Source: Leeuwenhoekiella sp. MAR_2009_132 (GTDB lineage Bacteria > Bacteroidota > Bacteroidia > Flavobacteriales > Flavobacteriaceae). From it: a stretch of DNA of 64,000 bases. The notes beneath the pieces were generated by a model that searched no databases, had not been told where the DNA came from, and worked only from the letters and a program-made list of their open reading frames with translations. The stretch covers positions 1,736,001-1,800,000 of the forward strand of contig NZ_JHZY01000002.1 in the NCBI RefSeq assembly GCF_000687915.1. The letters run 5' to 3'. The position numbers were made by a program, and so were the translations under genes. Positions within the stretch are counted from its first letter, which is position 1; each line of letters begins with the position of its first letter. Of the stretch, positions 34,970 to 43,974 are shown in pieces.

Positions 34970-35377
34970 TTACAAATTATATAAGTATGACTGTAAAATG
35001 ATTGTCGCACTTATTTCATCTAAGAGTGCTTTATTCTGTCTTTTCTTCTTCTTTACACCACCGGTTATAAGGGTTTGAGCAGCCATTTTTGATGTAAAGC
35101 GCTCGTCTACCCGTTGTATAGGTATTGATGTAATTTTTTCTAGGCTTTCGCGAAATTTACTTATCTCTACTTCTACCTGAGAGGCACTGTAATCCATACG
35201 TTTAGGTTCTCCTAAAAGTATAAGCTCTACATTTTCTTTTGCCAGATACTCTTTTAAAAAGCCCATTAAAACTTTAGTATCTACAGTAGTTAAGCCAGAA
35301 GCTATAAGCTGCAACTCATCAGTAACTGCAATACCTGTGCGCTTTGTACCATAATCTAATGCGAGAATACGAGCCAT
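34970..35377 (-). CDS. ruvX: Putative pre-16S rRNA nuclease / Holliday junction resolvase (YqgF)
   Basis: A 135-residue RNase H-fold nuclease of the YqgF/RuvX family with ARILALDYGTKRTGIAVTD at the start, LGEPKRMDYSASQ in the middle and RVDERFTSKMA near the C-terminus, all with the catalytic acidic residues. The frame reaches an ATG at 35392, but a TATTTTTG -7 element (35390-35397) covers that codon, and the family starts at MARILALD, so ATG 35377 is chosen. Confidence 0.94.
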   Translation of the reverse strand: MARILALDYGTKRTGIAVTDELQLIASGLTTVDTKVLMGFLKEYLAKENVELILLGEPKRMDYSASQVEVEISKFRESLEKITSIPIQRVDERFTSKMAAQTLITGGVKKKKRQNKALLDEISATIILQSYLYNL

Positions 35378-35389
35378 ATTATTTTTTGG

Positions 35390-35397
35390 CAAAAATA
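35390..35397 (-). promoter_or_regulatory. Candidate -7 element for ruvX-def
   Basis: Reads TATTTTTG on the minus strand, matching TAnnTTTG. It ends 12 bp before the ruvX ATG and overlaps the alternative upstream ATG, supporting the shorter protein. Confidence 0.4.
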
Positions 35398-35511
35398 AGG
35401 CTTTAAAACTTATAGCGGGTATCTTGGTTTTTTTATTGTGCCTAAACTATCTTTAAACCCTGAATCTATTTAAACGATTCTCTTATTTTATATAACCGGA
35501 AATCTTATTAA

Positions 35512-36327
35512 ATGAAACAAGTACAAAATGTAATTGAAGCAGCCTGGGAAGATCGTTCTCTTTTAAGTGAGAAAGTGACTCAAGATGCAATACGTGAAAT
35601 TATTGAACTTCTAGATAATGGTACCTTAAGAGTTGCAGAACCAGATGGTGATGGCTGGAAGGTGAATGAGTGGGTTAAAAAAGCCGTAGTGCTTTATTTC
35701 CCTATTCAAAAAATGGAAAAATTAGAAGTAGGTATCTTTGAATACCACGATAAAATGCCTCTTAAAAAAGGATATCAGGATAAAGGAATACGTGTTGTGC
35801 CTAATGCAGTTGCACGTCACGGTGCATATATCTCTAAAGGTGTAATTCTAATGCCAAGTTATGTAAATATAGGAGCATATGTAGATGAAGGTACCATGGT
35901 AGATACATGGGCAACCGTAGGTAGTTGTGCTCAAATAGGTAAAAATGTACACCTAAGTGGTGGTGTAGGCATAGGTGGTGTTTTAGAACCTTTACAAGCA
36001 GCTCCTGTTATCATTGAAGATAACGCATTTATAGGCTCTCGCTGCATTGTTGTTGAAGGCGTACATGTAGGTAAAGAAGCTGTTCTGGGTGCAAATGTTG
36101 TATTAACCGCTTCTACAAAGATTATTGATGTTACCGGTGATACTCCTGTTGAGACTAAAGGGTATGTACCCCCACGTTCTGTAGTAATTCCTGGTAGTTA
36201 TACTAAGAAATTTGCTGCAGGAGAATACAATGTTCCTTGTGCATTGATTATAGGTACCCGTAAAGAAAGTACCAACAAGAAGACTTCATTAAATGATGCA
36301 CTTCGCGAATATGATGTAGCGGTTTAA
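35512..36327 (+). CDS. dapD: 2,3,4,5-tetrahydropyridine-2,6-dicarboxylate N-succinyltransferase
   Basis: A 271-residue left-handed beta-helix acyltransferase of the lysine/diaminopimelate pathway, using succinyl-CoA. The hexapeptide repeats are clear from about residue 100 (VVPNAVARHGAYISKGVILM, GAYVDEGTMVDTWATVGSCA), with GSRCIVVEGVHVGKEAVLGA later. Length is as usual for DapD. It is followed 9 bp later by a glycosyltransferase gene, so it may lead the glycan operon transcript. Confidence 0.96.
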   Translation: MKQVQNVIEAAWEDRSLLSEKVTQDAIREIIELLDNGTLRVAEPDGDGWKVNEWVKKAVVLYFPIQKMEKLEVGIFEYHDKMPLKKGYQDKGIRVVPNAVARHGAYISKGVILMPSYVNIGAYVDEGTMVDTWATVGSCAQIGKNVHLSGGVGIGGVLEPLQAAPVIIEDNAFIGSRCIVVEGVHVGKEAVLGANVVLTASTKIIDVTGDTPVETKGYVPPRSVVIPGSYTKKFAAGEYNVPCALIIGTRKESTNKKTSLNDALREYDVAV

Positions 36328-36336
36328 AGATTTTTA

Positions 36337-37410
36337 ATGAAAATTCTCATTATACAACAGAAGATGATAGGTGACGTACTTACGTCATCTATCCTTTTTA
36401 AAGCCCTACGAGAATTATATCCTGAAGCAGAACTTCATTACCTCATTAAAAAACATACGTTTGCGGTTGTTGAAAATAACCCGATGATTGATAAAATTAT
36501 TTTTGATCAGGAAGATTTTGAGGGTGCTGAAATTTCTTTCTTAAAATTTGCACACTTACTTAGAGCTCAAAACTATACCGCAGTTATTGATGCATACTCT
36601 AAAATAGGTTCTGCCCTCTTATCTTTTTATAGCGGTGCTAAAATACGTTCCGGAAGAGCCAAATGGTATACCCGGGCTTTCTACACCAGGAGTTCTACCT
36701 ACGAAAGTACTCAAGTAAATAAAGCCGGACTCGCTATACAGTTTAGGCTGAAATTAGCAGCATGCCTGGGTTTAGATCAAAGCATATCCTATCAACCTAA
36801 AATTTATTTAAGTGATCTTGAGATTACTGAGGCAAAAGAATTTCTAAAGAGTTTTGAAATAGATCTTTCTAAACCTCTTATAATGATAGGTGTTTTAGGA
36901 AGCAATCCTCAAAAGACCTATCCGCTTTCTTATCTTGCAGAACTTTTAGAAACACTCATTGCTACCTCAGATGCACAATTATTATTTAACTATATCCCCA
37001 GTCAGCTCGCTGAAGTTAAAGAACTATACAAATTGTGCTCTCCTAAGGTTCAGGCTAAGATATTTTTAAATTGCTATGCTAAAAGCCTTCGGAAATTTAT
37101 CGCGATATGCCATCATTGCGATGCGCTTGTAGGTAATGAAGGTGGCGCCATACACATGGCCAAAGCAGTAGGCACGCGTACATTTGCGATTTACGCTCCA
37201 CAAATAGAAACAAAAGCCTGGAGTTTTGAGGAAGATAAAAATCACAGCAGTGCTCATTTACAACATTTCAAACCCCAACTCTTTGAACATTTAAAATCTC
37301 AAAAAGAAATCCTGGCAGAAAACCATAATTTATATCAGAACTTTACTCCAGATTTAATTAAACCTGATTTGATGCGTTTTTTAAAAAACTTAGCTCCTTA
37401 TGAAGTATAG
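36337..37410 (+). CDS. Glycosyltransferase family 9 (heptosyltransferase-like)
   Basis: A 357-residue GT-B enzyme. The N-terminus (KILIIQQKMIGDVLTSSILF) and the C-terminal nucleotide-sugar site (CDALVGNEGGAIHMAKAVGT, then FAIYAP) match the heptosyltransferase family that builds lipopolysaccharide core. It acts at the cytoplasmic face of the inner membrane. The next gene starts 11 bases before its stop, so the two are tightly coupled. The exact sugar donor and acceptor cannot be told. Confidence 0.93.
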   Translation: MKILIIQQKMIGDVLTSSILFKALRELYPEAELHYLIKKHTFAVVENNPMIDKIIFDQEDFEGAEISFLKFAHLLRAQNYTAVIDAYSKIGSALLSFYSGAKIRSGRAKWYTRAFYTRSSTYESTQVNKAGLAIQFRLKLAACLGLDQSISYQPKIYLSDLEITEAKEFLKSFEIDLSKPLIMIGVLGSNPQKTYPLSYLAELLETLIATSDAQLLFNYIPSQLAEVKELYKLCSPKVQAKIFLNCYAKSLRKFIAICHHCDALVGNEGGAIHMAKAVGTRTFAIYAPQIETKAWSFEEDKNHSSAHLQHFKPQLFEHLKSQKEILAENHNLYQNFTPDLIKPDLMRFLKNLAPYEV

Positions 37411-39232
37411 ATTTCTCATCTATATCTCGCACACCTATGGTATTCCTATCGGTGAACCTTTAGAAGAAGAAATCAAAAGGCTGGGCTTTGAGGTAAAATG
37501 GTTTGCTGACCTGGAGTATACACAAAAAGCGATATCTGGAAAAGAGGTTTGTAATACTGTTGAAGAGGCTATATACTACCACCCACATATTGTTTTAACG
37601 GCTACAGACAGCGTTGCTTATTTCATACCCGGCATTAAAGTACAGATCTTTCACGGTTTTCTGGCAAATAAGCACAGTATGCGAAAGGGACACTTTAGGA
37701 TACGTAGTTTCTTTGATTTATACTGCACACAAGGTCCTTCTACTACATCTGTTTTTAATGAAAAGAAAAAGAAACTCGGCTTTTTTGAAGTTGTAGAAAC
37801 AGGATGGAGTAAAGTAGATCCTTTATTTCCATTAGTACCAAAACCGGTTACCAAAAAACCAGTGATTTTTATCGCTTCAACATTTTCACCTAAATACAGT
37901 CTTGCGTATCAAGAAAGTATGATACAAGAAATAAAAAGACTTTCAGAAACAGGACGGTACAGGTTTTTGTGCGTTTTACATCCTAAGTTACCAGAACATA
38001 TAATAAACCAGTTTAAACAGCTGGAAGGACCTGATTTTACATATTACAATACGACAGATCTCATGCCACTTTTCAAGAAAGCAGACTTGATGCTGGCCGA
38101 TACAACATCTGCAATTACTGAATTTATTTTACAGGAAAAACCGGTAATTACATTTAACAATTCTAAACCCGGACCTCACTTTATTAATATTAAGAAAGCT
38201 GAGGATTTAGAAACAGCAATAATAAAAGCGGTAGAAAAACCAGCAGGGTTAATGACTGCTATAAAAAATTATATACAGATAACACACCCTTACTTTGATG
38301 GGAAATCGAGCAAGCGGGTCATCGAGGCTACGATAGACTTTTTACATAAGGATAAATCTTATTTAAAAAAGAAACCACTCAATCTCGTACGCAAATATAA
38401 AATGCGTAAGCTTCTCAATTACGAACCCCTTAAGTGGAGCTCTGCCGTACCAACGCTTCCTAAAATTGAGAACCGTAAAAAGCTTTCAGTACTCATTCCT
38501 ACATTTAATGAAGAGGCTAATCTTGAGCAAGCATTACAATCTGTAGATTTTGCTGATGAAATTATTATAGTTGATTCATTTAGTACAGATAAAACTCTAG
38601 AAATTGCGAAGCGTTATTCTGCAACTATTCTACAACGTAACTATGAGAATTCCGCATCTCAGAAAAATTGGGCAATTCCTCAAGCTACGCATAAATGGGT
38701 TTTGATTATTGATGCAGACGAGCGAATTACTCCGTCCTTGAAAGACGAAATTCTAATCACCTTACAAAATCCTGATCCTGAACTTGCTGGTTATTGGATT
38801 TATCGCCGCAATCATTTTAAAAATAAAGTAATCTCTTATAGTGGTTGGCAAAACGATAAAGTAATCCGTTTATTTAGGCGTGATCAATGCAAGTATGAAA
38901 ATAAATCTGTTCACGCTGAAATAAAATGCACCAATAAAATAGGAATACTCCAGAACAAAATAGATCATTTCAGTTTTAAATCTGAAAAACAATATGTTGA
39001 TAAGCTTAGAACATATGCATTCTGGCAAGCCAAAGACTATGATAAGATTACCGGAAAATTAACTGCCTATCATTTTATACTTAAACCGTGCTGGCGTTTT
39101 TTTAAACATTATGTTCTGCAACAAGGGTTTAGAGATGGGTTGCCAGGTTATACTATAAGCAAACTACAGGCATACGCCGTGAGAATGCGCTATATTGAGC
39201 TTCGACATTTGAGAAATACCAAGAAAAATTAA
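37400..39232 (+). CDS. Fusion: CDP-glycerol glycerophosphotransferase-like + GT2 glycosyltransferase
   Basis: A 610-residue two-domain protein. Residues about 1-320 resemble the CDP-glycerol:polyol glycerophosphotransferase (TagF/B) fold, with FHGFLANKHSMRKG and LADTTSAITEFILQEKPVI. Residues about 355-600 are a GT-A domain of the WaaE/KdtX type (SVLIPTFNEEANLEQALQSV, IIVDSFSTDKT, SQKNWAIPQA, VLIIDADER). The two activities probably act in sequence on the same surface glycan. It overlaps the GT9 gene by 11 bases. Phosphoglycerol or a similar substituent on lipopolysaccharide core is an inference. Confidence 0.88.
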   Translation: MKYRFLIYISHTYGIPIGEPLEEEIKRLGFEVKWFADLEYTQKAISGKEVCNTVEEAIYYHPHIVLTATDSVAYFIPGIKVQIFHGFLANKHSMRKGHFRIRSFFDLYCTQGPSTTSVFNEKKKKLGFFEVVETGWSKVDPLFPLVPKPVTKKPVIFIASTFSPKYSLAYQESMIQEIKRLSETGRYRFLCVLHPKLPEHIINQFKQLEGPDFTYYNTTDLMPLFKKADLMLADTTSAITEFILQEKPVITFNNSKPGPHFINIKKAEDLETAIIKAVEKPAGLMTAIKNYIQITHPYFDGKSSKRVIEATIDFLHKDKSYLKKKPLNLVRKYKMRKLLNYEPLKWSSAVPTLPKIENRKKLSVLIPTFNEEANLEQALQSVDFADEIIIVDSFSTDKTLEIAKRYSATILQRNYENSASQKNWAIPQATHKWVLIIDADERITPSLKDEILITLQNPDPELAGYWIYRRNHFKNKVISYSGWQNDKVIRLFRRDQCKYENKSVHAEIKCTNKIGILQNKIDHFSFKSEKQYVDKLRTYAFWQAKDYDKITGKLTAYHFILKPCWRFFKHYVLQQGFRDGLPGYTISKLQAYAVRMRYIELRHLRNTKKN

Positions 39233-39236
39233 TATT

Positions 39237-39995
39237 CTATTTTTTCCAGAATTTAATTTTCTTTTTTAAGGCACGCTTCTTTTTAAAACGCTCTTGAAAA
39301 TTTACCGTTTCCTGCCACATAGCATCTTCGGTTTCTTTAGGATCATAATTTGCTAAACGTGCATATTCCTGCGCCATAATGGCAACCGTTTCCCGGTGTG
39401 GAGTAAGGCGTGAAAAGTTGTGCATTCGGGTTTTAAAAGACATTGGTTTAAACTCCATTCTATTAAGGTCTACCAGATAAAAATCATAACCGGCTTCCGT
39501 TTTTTTAATTAATGTATTTCCTGCAGAATGGTCTAGAAAATGAATTCCCTTTTCGTGTAATTCAAAGGTAAAGGCAGTAAAATCTACTAGAATCTTTCTC
39601 CAATCTGGATAATTTTTATCGTGAACTAAAGTCCTGTAAGTTAAATCTGCATTTAAATTTTTGCATATATAATAACTCCTACCAAAAAGCAATCCTGAAT
39701 CTTCAACCGCATAAGCGATAGGGTCTGGAGTTTTTATATGTAAACTCAATAACTTCTGCGCATACTCAAACGAGCGATGCGCTTTAGATTTTCTGAAGTA
39801 CTTGTAAACAACTCTATTTATAAAATTAGGAATTCCAAAGGCTTTAATAGCCACCTCGTCACCGTCTAACTGGAAAATTTTTATCTGATTGCGTGTACCA
39901 TCAGAAAGCATTGTACCATCTGTATCAAAATTTTTGATTAAGGCTTCTAGTTGAAAAAGACTATTTTTAAAAACGTTTGCTGTGAATATTTTCAT
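39237..39995 (-). CDS. Kdo/WaaP-type lipopolysaccharide kinase family protein
   Basis: A 252-residue protein kinase-like protein of the InaA/KdkA/WaaP group, which phosphorylates Kdo or heptose in LPS core. The catalytic loop is IHFLDHSAGNTLI (D followed by N five residues later) and the metal-binding Asp is in YLVDLNRM. The N-terminal lobe carries VAIKAFGIPN with the likely ATP-binding Lys. It is transcribed against its neighbours, converging on the fusion gene with a 4-bp gap. Confidence 0.85.
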   Translation of the reverse strand: MKIFTANVFKNSLFQLEALIKNFDTDGTMLSDGTRNQIKIFQLDGDEVAIKAFGIPNFINRVVYKYFRKSKAHRSFEYAQKLLSLHIKTPDPIAYAVEDSGLLFGRSYYICKNLNADLTYRTLVHDKNYPDWRKILVDFTAFTFELHEKGIHFLDHSAGNTLIKKTEAGYDFYLVDLNRMEFKPMSFKTRMHNFSRLTPHRETVAIMAQEYARLANYDPKETEDAMWQETVNFQERFKKKRALKKKIKFWKK

Positions 39996-40082
39996 ACTGA
40001 AAATTTAATTTGTAAAATTAAGTTTTATAATGCTTTCAGTTTGAAATTATAGGCGCTAACTCAACTCCTTTTTAAAATATCT

Positions 40083-41030
40083 ATGAAAATTCTAATTGTA
40101 TCCAGCTATATTTTTGGCTATATGGAATATCTAAAACCTGCGCTTGAATCAAAAGGTATTACTGCAGAATTTGTATATCACGGCAAGGCTCCACTCGATT
40201 TTAAATATAAAAGTAAATGGCATCATCTCGTAGCTTTTATAAAGAAAACGGTAGGATTTAACACTAAAATGGAGTTTAGAGATCGGGCTCTCAAAAGTCA
40301 TCTATCTCATAAAAGTTTTGATTCGATTTTGGTGATACATCCCCAATATTTAGCAAATCAAACTCACGTATTTTTAAAATCTATCACCAATAAGTACATT
40401 ACCTTTCTTTTTGACAGTCTTGCAAAAATGCCTCGTCAGATGAGTGTATTACATCATTTTGATACGGTTTTCTCTTATGAAAAATCAGATTGTGAAAAAC
40501 ACGATTTTAAATTCTTAACTAATTTTATACCGGTTTCAGAAAAACCTACAACTTTAGTAAAACCGCGTTACGACTTTTTTAATATTTCAACACGTGATGA
40601 GCGTTTTCCTAAACTTCTTAACATCGCTAAATATCTAAAAGAAAACAGCATTAAGTATGAATTTTTAGTTCACACTAAAAATTCAAAAGAAATAGAATAC
40701 GTTAAAACAATTAAAAGAAAAATTGAAAGCCAGGAAGTAAATTGTGAAATTTCTCAAAGTTTAGGAATGGTAGACATTCAACGTGAAGATCAAACTGGTC
40801 TGAGCTTTAGAGTAATGGAAAGTTTAGGTTTTGAGAAAAAATTATTAACTACAAATAAAGATGTGATTAATTATGACTTTTACAACCCAAACAATATTCT
40901 GGTTGTAGATCTGCAAAACATACTTATTCCTGAACAGTTTTTAAAAACTCCTTATCAAAAATTACCGCCTGAGATTTACAATAAATACACTACCACAGCT
41001 TGGGTCAATACCGTATTCTTAGAAAATTAA
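40083..41030 (+). CDS. Unrecognised GT-B-like protein in the glycan cluster
   Basis: A 315-residue cytoplasmic protein starting KILIVSSYIFGYMEYLKPAL, which looks like the first Rossmann strand of a GT-B transferase. The later VDIQREDQTGLSFRVMESLG and KKLLTTNKDV blocks resemble the nucleotide-sugar end of CgeB-like or surface-polysaccharide glycosyltransferases. I cannot assign a family. Divergent from the Kdo-kinase-like gene (87-bp spacer) and convergent with the next transferase gene. Confidence 0.75.
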   Translation: MKILIVSSYIFGYMEYLKPALESKGITAEFVYHGKAPLDFKYKSKWHHLVAFIKKTVGFNTKMEFRDRALKSHLSHKSFDSILVIHPQYLANQTHVFLKSITNKYITFLFDSLAKMPRQMSVLHHFDTVFSYEKSDCEKHDFKFLTNFIPVSEKPTTLVKPRYDFFNISTRDERFPKLLNIAKYLKENSIKYEFLVHTKNSKEIEYVKTIKRKIESQEVNCEISQSLGMVDIQREDQTGLSFRVMESLGFEKKLLTTNKDVINYDFYNPNNILVVDLQNILIPEQFLKTPYQKLPPEIYNKYTTTAWVNTVFLEN

Positions 41031-41043
41031 TAAAAATCCTTTT

Positions 41044-41823
41044 TTATTTCACTGCTCCAACACCAGGAAGAATTCGTTTTTCTGAAAGTACATTCTCGTA
41101 ATACGAATTATTTATTTCCAGATTATCTTTAGATTTCTCCTGATGCCAAATATGATAAACAATTCCAGCATAGCGTATACGCTTTCCAGCAACTCCACTA
41201 TGTAATAATCTTGCGGCAAAATCAGAATCTTCCCTACCCCAACCTGTATAAAGCTCATCATAGCCATTAACGTTCATCGCATCTGCTCTCCAGTAAGAAA
41301 AATTACAACCTCTTGTTTTAGTTGATAATTCTAGAGAAGATTTATAAAAGCCACATAATACAGGAAATCTCAGTGTGCGTGTTCGTTTTTTTATTCCCTT
41401 TGAAAAGAAGTTAAAGTCAATCTCCTTTTTTGAGAAAAGTAATTTTAAATACCCTTTTTGAATATTTACTCTACTTCCATATAGAAACGTGTTTTTTGCT
41501 GAAAATCGCTTGTGATCTTCAATAAAACTGCGATGCATAATGCAGTCGCCATCTATCTGTATCACGTAATCAGATACACATTTAAGCAGTGCTTTATTTA
41601 GAATTTCCGATTTTCTAAAGCCTCTATCTTCATGCCAAAAATGATGAACCGGTTTTTCAAAACGTTTTTTAAAATCTTCAATAATCTGTTTGGTTTCAGA
41701 AGATGAGCCATCATCAGCAATTAAGACCTCATCAGGTAAAACAGTTTGGTTTTCTAAACTTGCTAAAACAAGTTGTAAAGCCTGAGGCCAATTATAAGTA
41801 GGTATTAGTATGGCAGCAGTCAT
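41044..41823 (-). CDS. GT-A glycosyltransferase (family 2 with galactosyltransferase-like C-terminus)
   Basis: A 259-residue GT-A enzyme: N-terminal AAILIPTYNWPQALQLVLAS, VLIADDGSSSET, the DxD metal site in IQIDGDCIMH and a C-terminal TGWGREDSDFAARLLHSG typical of the galactosyltransferase-like GT2 group. No membrane segments. It should add one sugar to a surface glycan. Last gene of the cluster, on the minus strand, diverging from tsaC. Confidence 0.9.
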   Translation of the reverse strand: MTAAILIPTYNWPQALQLVLASLENQTVLPDEVLIADDGSSSETKQIIEDFKKRFEKPVHHFWHEDRGFRKSEILNKALLKCVSDYVIQIDGDCIMHRSFIEDHKRFSAKNTFLYGSRVNIQKGYLKLLFSKKEIDFNFFSKGIKKRTRTLRFPVLCGFYKSSLELSTKTRGCNFSYWRADAMNVNGYDELYTGWGREDSDFAARLLHSGVAGKRIRYAGIVYHIWHQEKSKDNLEINNSYYENVLSEKRILPGVGAVK

Positions 41824-41908
41824 AAGATGATAGAATAATAAAATAAAACAGGCATTGATCTCAATTTATTTGCAAGATAAGTTTTCCTATTATTTATACA
41901 CAAAGCGA

Positions 41909-41916
41909 TAACTTTG
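41909..41916 (+). promoter_or_regulatory. Candidate -7 element for the tsaC-cca-ctaA run
   Basis: TAACTTTG matches TAnnTTTG exactly and ends 24 bp before the ATG at 41940. No TTG is found at the -33 position. Confidence 0.4.
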
Positions 41917-41939
41917 AACAAAATTTCAGGTTAAAAATT

Positions 41940-42527
41940 ATGGCGGCTAAACGATACGAACAAAATATTATTGACGAGGTAAATGAATCTATAACCGTAT
42001 TAAAACGAGGTGGACTACTACTCTACCCTACAGATACCGTTTGGGGAATAGGTTGCGATGCTACTAACGCTGATGCTGTTGATAAAATTTTCGCACTCAA
42101 AAAACGTGCAGAAAGCAAATCATTAATCTGCCTGGTAAGTGATTTTAAGATGCTTAACCAATACATAGAAAACATACCGGAGATCGCTTACAGCATTTTA
42201 AAATACGCAGAACAACCCACTACTATAATTTATGACGATCCCATACGTGTTGCCGAAAATCTGATTGCAGAAGACAATACCCTGGGAATACGTGTAGTTG
42301 AAGATGGTTTCTGCAAGGCCCTGATAAAAAAATTAGGTAAACCACTGGTTTCTACCTCGGCAAATATAAGTGGTGAAAAAACTCCTATGCGTTTCCCAGA
42401 AATAAGCGAGCCAATTTTGGAAGGAGTAGACTATATCGTAAATTTGCAGCGCAAACATAAATCGACCAAATCCTCAACGATAATTAAGTTGAAAAATAAC
42501 GGTCAAGTTGAGATTTTACGAAAATAA
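41940..42527 (+). CDS. L-threonylcarbamoyladenylate synthase (YrdC/Sua5 domain)
   Basis: A 195-residue YrdC-domain enzyme making threonylcarbamoyl-AMP from threonine, bicarbonate and ATP for the t6A37 modification of tRNAs. It has GGLLLYPTDTVWGIGCDA, FALKKRAESKSLICLV, the PTTIIYD block and VSTSANISGE. It lacks the extra Sua5 C-terminal domain, so it is TsaC-like in length. The CCA-adding enzyme gene begins 6 bp after its stop, coupling two tRNA maturation steps. Confidence 0.94.
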   Translation: MAAKRYEQNIIDEVNESITVLKRGGLLLYPTDTVWGIGCDATNADAVDKIFALKKRAESKSLICLVSDFKMLNQYIENIPEIAYSILKYAEQPTTIIYDDPIRVAENLIAEDNTLGIRVVEDGFCKALIKKLGKPLVSTSANISGEKTPMRFPEISEPILEGVDYIVNLQRKHKSTKSSTIIKLKNNGQVEILRK

Positions 42528-42533
42528 TACCTC

Positions 42534-43964
42534 ATGTCAATCCCCAAATATCCGGAAGCACTAAAGCCTAAAATCTTTGATGTAATTACCCGGGCTTCTG
42601 AAGAATTAGCATTAGAAAGCTACGTGATAGGTGGTTATGTGCGTGATTATTTATTAAAACGTGGTTCTGCTAAAGATATAGATATTGTTGCAGTAGGCAG
42701 TGGTATTGAGCTTGCTCAAAAAGTGGCTTCGCTTCTTAAACACAAACCTAAAGTGCAGGTATTTAAAACATACGGCACCGCAATGCTCCGTGATGGTGAT
42801 ATTGAAATTGAATTTGTTGGTGCCCGCAAAGAGTCCTACTCTGAAAATAGTCGAAATCCCGTCGTAGAAAATGGTAGTTTAGAAGACGATCAAAACAGAC
42901 GCGACTTTACTATTAATGCTTTGGCATTAAGTCTTAACGAGGCTACTCGTGGTAATCTGGTTGATTCTTTTAATGGTATTGTAGATTTAGAGCGCGAGAT
43001 TATAAGAACGCCTTTAAATCCTGATATTACCTATAGCGATGATCCTTTACGTATGATGCGTGCAATACGGTTTGCTACGCAGTTAGATTTTACAATAGAA
43101 CGTACTTCTCTAGAAGCAATTAGCGCAAATAAAGAGCGTATTGAGATTATTACTAATGAGCGTATAGTAGATGAGCTTAACAAAATAATGCTGAGTAAAA
43201 AACCTTCTAAGGGATTTCTTTTACTTGAAAAAACCGGATTACTTCCGCTGATCTTACCCGAACTTACCGCTCTAAAAGGTATCGAAGAAAAAGAAGGACA
43301 AAAACATAAAGACAATTTTTATCACACACTTGAGGTGGTTGATAATATTTCAGAAAACACAGATGATGTATGGCTTAGATGGGCAGCACTTCTACACGAT
43401 ATAGGTAAAGCACCTACTAAGCGTTTTGATAAAAAAATAGGATGGACCTTTCACGGTCACGAGTTTGTGGGCGCTAAAATGGTTTATAAACTTTTCAAAA
43501 GGCTAAAAATGCCCCTTAATGAAAAGATGAAACTTGTTCAGAAATTGGTTTTAATGAGTTCGCGTCCTATCGTAATTGCCGAAGATTTTGTGACAGACAG
43601 TGCTGTACGACGCCTTATTTTTGATGCAGGTGAAAATCTCGAGGAGTTAATGACGCTTTGTGAAGCAGACATCACCACAAAAAATCCAAAACGCTTTAAG
43701 AGATACCATAATAACTTTAAAACAGTACGATCAAAGATTGAAGAGGTTGAAGAGCGGGATCACTTGCGTAACTTTCAACCACCGGTAAGTGGCGAAGAGA
43801 TTATGAAAACTTTTTCCCTTAAACCGTCACGAGAAATTGGTCTTATAAAAGAGGCGATTAAAGAGGCTATTTTAGAGGGAGAAATCCCAAATGAATACCA
43901 TGCAGCGCACGAATTTATGCTTCAGAAAGGAGCAGAATTGGGCCTGGAAGCTATAAGTAACTAA
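42534..43964 (+). CDS. cca: CCA tRNA nucleotidyltransferase with HD domain
   Basis: A 476-residue class II poly(A)/CCA polymerase. The head has GGYVRDYLLKR and DIDIVAVG (metal Asp pair), then RRDFTINALAL and the DPLRMMRAIRFATQL neck. The C-terminal part carries an HD phosphohydrolase domain (ALLHDIGKAPTKRF, FHGHEFVGAK) as in many such enzymes. It adds or repairs the 3'-CCA end of tRNAs. It is 6 bp after the t6A gene and 10 bp before the heme A synthase gene. Confidence 0.94.
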   Translation: MSIPKYPEALKPKIFDVITRASEELALESYVIGGYVRDYLLKRGSAKDIDIVAVGSGIELAQKVASLLKHKPKVQVFKTYGTAMLRDGDIEIEFVGARKESYSENSRNPVVENGSLEDDQNRRDFTINALALSLNEATRGNLVDSFNGIVDLEREIIRTPLNPDITYSDDPLRMMRAIRFATQLDFTIERTSLEAISANKERIEIITNERIVDELNKIMLSKKPSKGFLLLEKTGLLPLILPELTALKGIEEKEGQKHKDNFYHTLEVVDNISENTDDVWLRWAALLHDIGKAPTKRFDKKIGWTFHGHEFVGAKMVYKLFKRLKMPLNEKMKLVQKLVLMSSRPIVIAEDFVTDSAVRRLIFDAGENLEELMTLCEADITTKNPKRFKRYHNNFKTVRSKIEEVEERDHLRNFQPPVSGEEIMKTFSLKPSREIGLIKEAIKEAILEGEIPNEYHAAHEFMLQKGAELGLEAISN

Positions 43965-43974
43965 TTCAACTAAG

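Noticed and set aside
36337..41823. A horizontally acquired genomic island
   Set aside because: No integrase, tRNA target, direct repeats or obvious base-composition shift was seen at the borders; only the mixed strand order hints at rearrangement.
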